DNA of 19,677 bases from an uncultured Collinsella sp. GTDB taxonomy: Bacteria; Actinomycetota; Coriobacteriia; Coriobacteriales; Coriobacteriaceae. Positions 14,464 through 19,677 of this stretch are shown in pieces. The notes under the pieces are model-generated. The model was not told the origin of the DNA. It worked only from the letters and a program-made list of their open reading frames with translations, and made no database searches. Both the position numbers and the translations under genes were made by a program. The stretch's first letter is position 1. Each line of letters opens with the position of its first letter. The stretch covers positions 1 through 19,677 of the forward strand of contig CABSMS010000032.1 of assembly GCA_902478885.1 (NCBI GenBank). Direction: 5' to 3'.

Positions 14464-15330
14464 TTATTTGCCCGAAGCTACGCCCATGCCGTAGCCGATG
14501 ATGAGGCCGTGCATCTCGGCGTAATAGGAATCCAGGCCGTTGCAGGGCATGATGATGGTCTTGGAGCCGGGCCAATGCTCGACTATGCGGTCAGTGAGCG
14601 CCTGGGCTCCAGCTTCGTTCTCAACGTGATCTATGACGACCTCACCGCCCGTAAAGCCCTCGGCTTCCATAGTGTCGATGATCTTGTTGAGCATCTTCTT
14701 TTCGCCACGCGTGTGCCCGACGAGTTCGATTTTACCGGCCTCACTCGCTGTGCCCAAAATACGGATATTGAGCTTGTTGGCAATGACGCCGGCTGCCTTA
14801 GGGATACGTCCGGCTTTGGCGAGGTTTTCGTAATTGCACAAACTGAAGAGGATTTTGCTGTTCTGTTCAAGGCTATCGAAGTATGCGCAAGCATCCTCGA
14901 ATGAGACATTCGGATTGCTTGCAAGATAGCGGTCGAACAGCAAGAAAATGAGGTCCATTTTGCCGCCAGCTGCGCGTGAATTGACTAGATGAATCTGTCG
15001 GTCGGGCTCCTCGGCAAGAACCATATCGCGAGCCGTGGCTGCCGCGTTGTAGCTGCCCGACACGCCCTCAGAGATCGGCATGCAGATGGTCTTGTCTGCC
15101 AATTTGAAGAGCTCGGCCCACTCCCCTACGCTGGGACAAGCGCTCGAAGAAGCGTTCGTCTCCGCCTGAACAGCGCAGTTGAGCTCATGAACATCGAGCG
15201 AAAGGTCATCGACGAATTCATGCTCCCCCACTCGAATTTTGAGGGGCGCAAATGCAAAGGTGGTATGGGGCGCGGTCGGTTGCCAATCGCGGAGGTTGCA
15301 GCTTGAATCGGAGATAAGTGCCCAGCTCAT
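14464..15330 (-). CDS. DegV family fatty-acid-binding protein
   Basis: DegV/FakB proteins bind a fatty acid and present it to the kinase FakA for phosphorylation and entry into phospholipid synthesis. The 288-residue product has the family landmarks in slightly altered form: ISDSSCNL at the N-terminus (usually TDSSADL), SSACPSVGEW, then PISEGVSGSYNAA (lipid carboxylate and phosphotransfer region), NSRAAGG and NLAKAGRIPKAAGVIANKLNIRILG. AGGA is six bases ahead of ATG 15330. A perfect TATAAT at 15365-15360 and a strong dyad just upstream mark the promoter. No FakA gene is in the window. Which fatty acid it binds cannot be told. Confidence 0.9.
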   Translation of the reverse strand: MSWALISDSSCNLRDWQPTAPHTTFAFAPLKIRVGEHEFVDDLSLDVHELNCAVQAETNASSSACPSVGEWAELFKLADKTICMPISEGVSGSYNAAATARDMVLAEEPDRQIHLVNSRAAGGKMDLIFLLFDRYLASNPNVSFEDACAYFDSLEQNSKILFSLCNYENLAKAGRIPKAAGVIANKLNIRILGTASEAGKIELVGHTRGEKKMLNKIIDTMEAEGFTGGEVVIDHVENEAGAQALTDRIVEHWPGSKTIIMPCNGLDSYYAEMHGLIIGYGMGVASGK

Positions 15331-15359
15331 AGAGGGTCCTTTCTAATCGTTCCCATTCA

Positions 15360-15365
15360 ATTATA
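15360..15365 (-). promoter_or_regulatory. -10 box of the degV promoter
   Basis: On the minus strand this is a perfect TATAAT, 30 bases ahead of the degV start. At 17 bases upstream the -35 position reads GCCCAA, which is poor. The promoter probably needs an activator, and the dyad at 15388-15418 lies immediately upstream. Confidence 0.55.
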
Positions 15366-15387
15366 GCCATCTTGCAGACCGATTGGG

Positions 15388-15418
15388 CCGCTATCTAGTA
15401 TTCAAAACTAGATAGCGG
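15388..15418. promoter_or_regulatory. Dyad operator upstream of degV (copy B)
   Basis: CCGCTATCTAGT (15388-15399) and ACTAGATAGCGG (15407-15418) are perfect 12-base inverted copies with spacer ATTCAAA. The segment 15396-15414 matches 13722-13740 at 18 of 19 positions. It is centred about 38 bases upstream of the -10 box, an activator-like position. It could also form a hairpin, but no T tract follows. Confidence 0.7.
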
Positions 15419-15429
15419 ACTGCACTAAA

Positions 15430-15470
15430 GGCAAAAGAATGGACCCCATGACTCAAAGCCACGAGGTCCA
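15430..15470 (-). terminator. Possible terminator of the NlpC/P60 gene
   Basis: On the minus strand TGGACC (15470-15465) pairs with GGTCCA (15445-15440), followed by TTCTTTTGCC. The stem is short and the loop long (19 bases) with possible extra pairs, so strength is uncertain. It is placed 25 bases past the gene's stop. Confidence 0.4.
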
Positions 15471-15494
15471 TATCCGTTTGCTTTATCTGAATAC

Positions 15495-16622
15495 TTAGTA
15501 GCGCACGAAAATGTAGTTGTTGTTCATGCCGGCGGCAACGGAGCTGATGATAACACCCGTGTTGTAGTCAGAAGCATGAATCATCTGACCACCACCGATG
15601 TAAATGCCGGTGTGGTACGAGTTGACTACAACGTCACCGGGCTGCGGATCGGACACACGCGTCCAGCCCATAAAGGTGCCCGTGGTGCCCAGGCGGCAAT
15701 AGCGACCAGTAAGGCAATAGCTTACAAAACCAGAGCAGTCGAAGCTGTTCGGGCCAATTCCGCCCCAGGAATAGGCGCAACCAAGCTTGCTGTATGCACG
15801 CGAGACAACAGAACCGCCGTCGACGGACTGGCTCGGAGCAGAAGGCGTCGGAGCCGGAGCAGGCGTGGAGGGCTGCGGCGTCGGAGCAGGTGCCGGCGTA
15901 GGAGCCGGAGTGTTGCCGCCCTGGTTGTTGTTATTGCTGGTCTGGCCACCGTTGTTGGTGTTCTCGGTCGTACCGGCAGTCTCGTTGCTCACCGTGGCCT
16001 TCTCGGCGGTGCTGGCGTTGATGCCGGCCTGCAGCGCGGCGTTGGCCTCGGCCTCGGCGGCAAGCTCGGCCTGCAGCTGCGAATCCAGGGAGTTTACGAC
16101 GTCCTGGGCTTCAGCCTGCTGGGCGTTAAGCTCGTCGACCTTCTTTTGCGTGGCGGCGACGTTCTTCTCCTGCTCGGCCTGCTTATCGGTGAGCTGCTGC
16201 TTAAGCTCCTTGACCTCTTGAATGGTCTGAGCTTGCTTATCGGAAACTTTGCCGTAGTAGAACAGACGGTTGAGCATATCGCTCAGGTCATCGACACCCG
16301 TCAGAACCTGAAGCAGGCTCAGACCGCCGGTTTTGTACTCGCCGGCGACATAGGTTGAGAGCTTAGCCTGACCATCGGCGATCTCCTGCTGCTTTTGCGT
16401 GATCTCGCCGGCAGTCTGATCGAGCGCCTGCGTCTGCGTGGCGAGCTCATCGTAAATCTGCTGAGTTTGGGTACCGATCTGCTCGAGCTTCGTACGAGCA
16501 GCGGCAAGGTCGGATGCGGTATCGGCGTAGGCAGGAGCCGCGAGGCCCAAGCCCAAAACACAAGCGAGGGTTGCCGTAGCAGCGCAGCGTGCCATGTTTT
16601 TGTGCGTGTTTGCTGTGCGCAT
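15495..16622 (-). CDS. Secreted NlpC/P60 peptidoglycan hydrolase with coiled coil
   Basis: NlpC/P60 enzymes cut peptide stems in the cell wall and often help separate daughter cells. The 375-residue product has a signal peptide (residues 1-33, cleavage after AYA), a long coiled coil rich in Gln, Ala and Glu (about 36-200), and a low-complexity Asn/Gly then Pro/Ala/Thr linker (about 215-265). The C-terminal NlpC/P60 domain has catalytic C296 (FDCSGFVSYC), H337 (YHTGIYIG) and H349 (MIHASD). This is the RipA/PcsB-like layout in which the coiled coil holds the enzyme in check. AGGA lies six bases ahead of ATG. The start is 32 bases from the apt stop, so it is probably read with apt. Confidence 0.93.
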   Translation of the reverse strand: MRTANTHKNMARCAATATLACVLGLGLAAPAYADTASDLAAARTKLEQIGTQTQQIYDELATQTQALDQTAGEITQKQQEIADGQAKLSTYVAGEYKTGGLSLLQVLTGVDDLSDMLNRLFYYGKVSDKQAQTIQEVKELKQQLTDKQAEQEKNVAATQKKVDELNAQQAEAQDVVNSLDSQLQAELAAEAEANAALQAGINASTAEKATVSNETAGTTENTNNGGQTSNNNNQGGNTPAPTPAPAPTPQPSTPAPAPTPSAPSQSVDGGSVVSRAYSKLGCAYSWGGIGPNSFDCSGFVSYCLTGRYCRLGTTGTFMGWTRVSDPQPGDVVVNSYHTGIYIGGGQMIHASDYNTGVIISSVAAGMNNNYIFVRY

Positions 16623-16654
16623 GTAGCTTCCTTTCCAGTAACTAAGGGTAACGG

Positions 16655-17185
16655 CTAGTCCACCGTCACCAGGCTAAAGAGCTCCACATCGTCATCAGAC
16701 GGCGTGAGCTTCTCGCGCGGGTTGAGAAACGCAAGCTCAAGGATACAACCGTAACCGATAAGCTTTGCGCCCATATCTCGCACCAGTTTACCTGTTGCCT
16801 CGACGGTTCCGCCCGTCGCGACCAAGTCGTCCAGAATCAACACGGTATCTTTAGAGCTGATAGCGTCGGCATGGATCTCAATGGAATCCGTTCCGTACTC
16901 GAGCTCGTAGCTCTGGCTCACAGTCTTGCGCGGTAGCTTGCCCGGTTTACGTGCGGGAACAAAGCCGGCGCCAAGGGCTACAGCTACCGGTACGCCAACC
17001 ATAAAGCCGCGAGCCTCGGGACCCACGACCTTGGTGATTCCCATGCCGGCAAAGTGCTCGGCGAGGGCATCGGTCATGGCTTTGAGCGCCTCGGGATTGC
17101 CAAAGAGCGGCGTGATGTCTTTAAAGATGACTCCGGGCTCGGGATAGTCGGGGATGTCGACGATTTGAGATTCGAAGTCGTACAT
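16655..17185 (-). CDS. apt: Adenine phosphoribosyltransferase
   Basis: Apt salvages adenine with PRPP to make AMP. The 176-residue product starts MYDFESQIVDIPDYPEPGV and contains FKDITPLF, GPEARGFMVGVPVA (base-binding loop), ARKPGKLPRKTVS and the PRPP motif VLILDDLVATGGT, all characteristic. An upstream in-frame TTG (17200) overlaps the ribosome site AAAGG, so ATG 17185 is chosen, seven bases after it. It lies 40 bases downstream of the MerR gene and 32 bases upstream of the NlpC/P60 gene. No regulatory site is evident in these short gaps. Length and motifs are standard. Confidence 0.96.
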   Translation of the reverse strand: MYDFESQIVDIPDYPEPGVIFKDITPLFGNPEALKAMTDALAEHFAGMGITKVVGPEARGFMVGVPVAVALGAGFVPARKPGKLPRKTVSQSYELEYGTDSIEIHADAISSKDTVLILDDLVATGGTVEATGKLVRDMGAKLIGYGCILELAFLNPREKLTPSDDDVELFSLVTVD

Positions 17186-17225
17186 TGCATGACCTTTCAA
17201 TGGGTTCCCGAAATTTCAGCAGCGG

Positions 17226-18104
17226 TTATTTGCCCGCGGTGGCGGTGCCGGATTGCGAAGGGGGGACGACCTTGAGCGGCTTGACGAGAGAATCCTTGTG
17301 CGAAGCCGGCGCGGCTATCTCTTCGTTTTTGGCCTTGGTGGACTCGGAGCGAGTGATTTCCTCATCGAGTGCATCGATGTCGGCGTCCTCGACCACGGCG
17401 TTGAGCGACTCAAAAACGCGGTTCTTGAGCAGCGCGGTGTGCACGCCCTCCGTCAGGTCGTGAAGCTTCTTAAACGCACGCTCGAGCTTGGCGTCGCGCT
17501 CGTCATCGGAGGTATCCATGCCGAGCATGCTCACAAGCACCTGCTCAAACATCGAGGACTCGCGGTTGGCGGAAGACACGTACTGACGCAGGTTGCGCGG
17601 CTCGATATGGAAGCGCGACAGCTCGGAGCAGTAGCGGATGATCGGAAAATCGCGACCATCGACAAGCTCGCGATTCTGCGGACTCTTGATGATGCGAATG
17701 AGGTCGTTCTCGGCGAGCGAGCGGATAAACGAAATTTCGACGCCCAACATATCGGGAATGGTCTCGATGGGATGCAGCTTTTGCTTAGTCTCCTTGGGCT
17801 CCGTCTTGAGCGGAACATCGGATAGCAAGCCCACCTCGTAGGCGAGCGTTGACAGGTCCGTGGCGTTTTCCAAGCGCTGCTTAATCACGTTGAGCGGCAT
17901 GTAGCGGGTCTTCTGCAAGTGCAGGATGACCTCCAGACGATCAACGTCCTCCTTAGAGTACTGACGGTATCCCTTAGGCGTACGATGAGGGGTAATGAGC
18001 CCCTCATCCTCTAGAAATCTAATTTTTGAGTTCGAAAGATCGGGGTATGCGCCTCGAAGTAGGTTGACGACTTGGCCGATACTCAGATAGTTGCGTTCGG
18101 CCAT
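17226..18104 (-). CDS. MerR-family regulator next to FHA gene (FtsR-like)
   Basis: The 292-residue product has an N-terminal MerR winged helix (about residues 6-65: YLSIGQVVNLL, SKIRFLEDEGLI, PKGYRQYSKEDVDRLEVIL). A second predicted helical section (about 110-215) follows, then an acidic and low-complexity tail. It starts three bases after the FHA gene stop, so the two are translated together. In mycobacteria and corynebacteria the gene next to the garA/odhI FHA gene encodes a MerR regulator (Rv1828/FtsR) that in Corynebacterium activates ftsZ. Orthology is inferred from position and architecture. No ligand- or metal-binding cysteines are seen, which fits that subgroup. The target here is unknown. 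Confidence 0.85.
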   Translation of the reverse strand: MAERNYLSIGQVVNLLRGAYPDLSNSKIRFLEDEGLITPHRTPKGYRQYSKEDVDRLEVILHLQKTRYMPLNVIKQRLENATDLSTLAYEVGLLSDVPLKTEPKETKQKLHPIETIPDMLGVEISFIRSLAENDLIRIIKSPQNRELVDGRDFPIIRYCSELSRFHIEPRNLRQYVSSANRESSMFEQVLVSMLGMDTSDDERDAKLERAFKKLHDLTEGVHTALLKNRVFESLNAVVEDADIDALDEEITRSESTKAKNEEIAAPASHKDSLVKPLKVVPPSQSGTATAGK

Positions 18105-18107
18105 GCC

Positions 18108-18542
18108 CTACTCACCGGTTTCGATGCGCTCCGGCGTGCTCTCGTGGTAGATGAGCGTAAACGTACCGATCTGAACGGAAGAACCGTCGTGCAGCGGGGC
18201 TGCATTGACAATGGCACCGTCGACCCAGGTACCATTGAGCGAGCCCAGGTCCTCGATGCGAGCGCCGAGGCCCTCGCGAATAATGCGCGCGTGGCTGCGC
18301 GAAACGGTCATGTCATTAAGGAAGATGCCGTTCGCGGGATCGCGGCCGATGGTGGTCACGTCGTCCTCGAGCTCAAAGGCGGCACCAGTCTGCGGACCCT
18401 TGACGATGGACAGGACGGGGGCGGTGATGCGCACGTTGGCCATGAGGTCGGGAACGGTGACGTCGCTTGAAGGCACGCGGAATACGCAGGTAGCGTCAGC
18501 AGTCTTATCATTCTGAGGCATATTGTTAACCATGTTGTCCAT
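18108..18542 (-). CDS. FHA-domain signalling protein (GarA/OdhI-like)
   Basis: FHA domains bind phosphothreonine. The 144-residue product has a short N-terminal tail and one FHA domain (about residues 43-135). The phosphopeptide residues are R67 (IGRDP), S81-R82-H84 (TVSRSHA) and N103 (GSLNGTW). The tail ADATCVFR (T18) aligns by eye with the ETTSVF phosphorylation motif of GarA, where the fully phosphorylated-type position is kept and the neighbouring Thr is Ala. GarA/OdhI controls 2-oxoglutarate and glutamate enzymes in other Actinobacteria. A frame extension reaches TTG 18575, but AGGGG lies five bases ahead of ATG 18542. It is followed after three bases by the MerR gene. Confidence 0.9.
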   Translation of the reverse strand: MDNMVNNMPQNDKTADATCVFRVPSSDVTVPDLMANVRITAPVLSIVKGPQTGAAFELEDDVTTIGRDPANGIFLNDMTVSRSHARIIREGLGARIEDLGSLNGTWVDGAIVNAAPLHDGSSVQIGTFTLIYHESTPERIETGE

Positions 18543-18608
18543 GACAACCCCTAACTTATCGCGGACGTGCCGCAAATAATGAACCGTACGTAATCATACC
18601 CCAACGAA

Positions 18609-19313
18609 TCAGTCTTCGATTTCAGGGTTCAGAAAGTCGATGTCCTCGTCCTCGGGATGCGCGAGAGCCTGTTTAATGGCCACTCCGCCCTTAATGGAGT
18701 AGATGACAGCCGTGAGCATGGAGAAGATCACGCCGCCGTACACAAAGAAGATGCCGAGGGGCACCGAGCTTCCGTTGAGGCCCGGGAAGGCCGTAAGGGT
18801 TGAAGATAAAAGGTGCAGGCCGTCAATAACGGGGAAACCGAGCAGCATGAGTGAGAAGCCGGTCATGAGCAGCGCCGTGGCAATCTTTCCGGGAAAGACC
18901 ACATCGATGGGGCGACGGTGATAATGACGCACGATAAGCGTGCCGATGCCCAGATAGATGTCGCGGCCAATAATGAGTACGCAGACCCAGATGGGCAGCT
19001 CTCCGCGGACCACCAGTCCAAGTACGCCGGTGAACAGCAGCGCACGGTCGCAAATGGGATCCATGACCTTGCCGAGCCACGAGACCGTCTTAGTCATGCG
19101 GGCGATCTGACCGTCCATCCAGTCGGTGGAGGCGGCAACGGCGTAGATAACGATGGCGATGACACGGTTGTTATCCGTCACAAACAGGTACAGAAATACC
19201 AGGGTGAGGATCAGGCGCGTAAAGGTGATGAAATTGGAGATCGTAAAGATCTTATTCGACGGGTAATCGGAAGTGCCGATAAGCTCCTTTTTGATCTTCT
19301 TTTTGATGCCCAC
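18609..19313 (-). CDS. pgsA: CDP-diacylglycerol-glycerol-3-phosphate 3-phosphatidyltransferase (PgsA)
   Basis: PgsA makes phosphatidylglycerol phosphate, the committed step to phosphatidylglycerol and cardiolipin, in the membrane. The product has several membrane helices and the complete CDP-alcohol phosphotransferase signature D67-G68-x2-A71-R72-x8-G81-x3-D85-x3-D89. The frame is open upstream to ATG 19439, but that segment covers a promoter and inverted repeat. GTG 19313, with GGGGGAG four bases ahead, gives a 234-residue protein beginning GIKKKIKKELIG and is preferred. The ~20-residue acidic C-terminal tail is an extension. pgsA heads the pgsA-FHA-MerR series also seen in mycobacteria (pgsA2 near garA). 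Other CDP-alcohol transferases are possible but less likely. Confidence 0.88.
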   Translation of the reverse strand: MGIKKKIKKELIGTSDYPSNKIFTISNFITFTRLILTLVFLYLFVTDNNRVIAIVIYAVAASTDWMDGQIARMTKTVSWLGKVMDPICDRALLFTGVLGLVVRGELPIWVCVLIIGRDIYLGIGTLIVRHYHRRPIDVVFPGKIATALLMTGFSLMLLGFPVIDGLHLLSSTLTAFPGLNGSSVPLGIFFVYGGVIFSMLTAVIYSIKGGVAIKQALAHPEDEDIDFLNPEIED

Positions 19314-19349
19314 AGGACTCCCCCGCTGGTTAACGACAAAACATTCGAT

Positions 19350-19378
19350 ACTATACCCGTTCCAGCGATGTCTATCCA
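19350..19378 (-). promoter_or_regulatory. Promoter for pgsA
   Basis: On the minus strand TGGATA (19378-19373) and TATAGT (19355-19350) are 17 bases apart. The GTG start of pgsA lies 37 bases downstream of the -10 box. The -35 box overlaps the left arm of an inverted repeat. Confidence 0.5.
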
Positions 19379-19432
19379 GCGCAGCCATAGAGAGTCCAGA
19401 CATGTGGAGGGCGCCTCTGGGCTGCGCTGGAT
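19374..19432. repeat. Inverted repeat overlapping the pgsA -35 box
   Basis: ATCCAGCGCAGCC (19374-19386) and GGCTGCGCTGGAT (19420-19432) are exact 13-base inverted copies with a 33-base spacer that contains smaller inverted pairs (TCCA/TGGA, GAGG/CCTC). No T tract follows. It could be a regulatory structure or a terminator for an unseen upstream gene. Confidence 0.6.
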
Positions 19433-19441
19433 TCTGCATTT

Positions 19442-19498
19442 GTGTACATCAGCCTCCAAAAGCGACATTTTTCGGCATCTTTGGTGGCTGGTGTACAC
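19442..19498. repeat. Inverted repeat with GTGTACA ends
   Basis: Arms 19442-19457 and 19483-19498 match at 14 of 16 positions; the outer seven bases GTGTACA/TGTACAC are exact. The 25-base loop carries ACATTTTTCGG. CGTTTTG follows on the plus strand and AAATGCAG on the minus strand. It may be a dispersed palindromic element or a terminator. Confidence 0.55.
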
Positions 19499-19677
19499 GT
19501 TTTGATTCGGTGATTACATCGATCGGGAAAGTTGTTGCTTTAAGCAAATGCGTACGGGTCGAGAAGGGCTGGCACCAAAAGAGCCCAACGGCCGTTACGG
19601 CTTCGTTAGAAACGCGCCCCATCATGGATGGTGAACCCGAAAGGTAAGGCGCGCGGGCACGGCGACTCGGCCCGCGC
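19499..19677. other. Contig end: no convincing gene
   Basis: No recognisable gene, tRNA or promoter is seen. A minus-strand frame without stops runs from the contig edge to 19449, but it resembles nothing I know. The final bases form a hairpin, GCGCGGGC (19651-19658) with GCCCGCGC (19670-19677), right at the edge, where the assembly probably broke. Confidence 0.4.

Noticed and set aside
15576..16358. 260-codon plus-strand frame opposite the NlpC/P60 gene
   Set aside because: It is antisense to coiled-coil and Pro/Ala-rich coding sequence, and its Arg- and Leu-rich translation is low complexity with no recognisable domain.
17253..17825. 190-codon plus-strand frame opposite the MerR gene
   Set aside because: It is antisense to a supported gene and shows no motifs.
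18918..19505. 195-codon plus-strand frame opposite pgsA
   Set aside because: It is antisense to PgsA with its complete catalytic signature. The translation is Asp/Lys/His-rich without a domain, as expected from the complement of membrane codons.
19499..19677. tRNA or rRNA gene at the contig end
   Set aside because: No cloverleaf with a TTC-containing T arm, CCA end or rRNA signature was found; only short GC hairpins.

Overview
The window reads as one contig from a mid-to-high GC actinobacterium of the class Coriobacteriia, most likely Collinsella or a close relative. This is an inference from gene content and order, since no 16S or database search was possible. Two gene orders are typical of Actinobacteria: lexA divergent from a LysM gene followed by nrdR, and pgsA-FHA(GarA-like)-MerR(FtsR-like). 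They sit beside genes more familiar from Firmicutes (rny, spoVS, DUF1836, DegV), a mixture usual for Coriobacteriia. The contig starts with 47 bases of Illumina Nextera adapter, so the first gene (recA) is cut by the library or assembly and not by biology.

Left third (48-7983, all plus strand): the RecA C-terminus and recX, then a promoter and a structured leader ahead of rny (RNase Y). Next come a GHKL-type ATPase of unknown role, spoVS, miaB, miaA and hflX. miaB/miaA and miaA/hflX overlap by one base (TAATG). MiaA and MiaB together make ms2i6A37 in tRNA.

SOS block (7968-10872): lexA, with an overlapping downstream membrane acyltransferase gene, runs leftward. A membrane-anchored LysM protein, nrdR and dut run rightward. 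Two perfect LexA boxes and one near-perfect box lie between them, and one perfect box exactly fills the spacer of the rightward promoter. The block therefore looks like a DNA-damage module combining a repressor, a probable division inhibitor, and dNTP-pool regulation and sanitation.

Middle (10873-15494): a 394-base intergenic stretch holds two copies of a long hairpin element with a conserved core and different but self-complementary arms, one behind each of two convergent genes. Then come a UgtP/MGDG-synthase-like glycosyltransferase (minus), trxB (plus), a DUF1836 regulator (plus) and a DegV lipid-binding protein (minus). The promoters of these last two genes share an unusual dyad with the same 7-base spacer pattern.

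Right (15495-19313, all minus): in transcription order pgsA, an FHA protein, a MerR regulator, apt and a secreted NlpC/P60 hydrolase. The last ~360 bases hold the pgsA promoter and two inverted repeats but no convincing gene.

The strongest leads are the SOS promoter architecture with its linked acyltransferase, the paired hairpin elements, and the DUF1836/DegV shared dyad.
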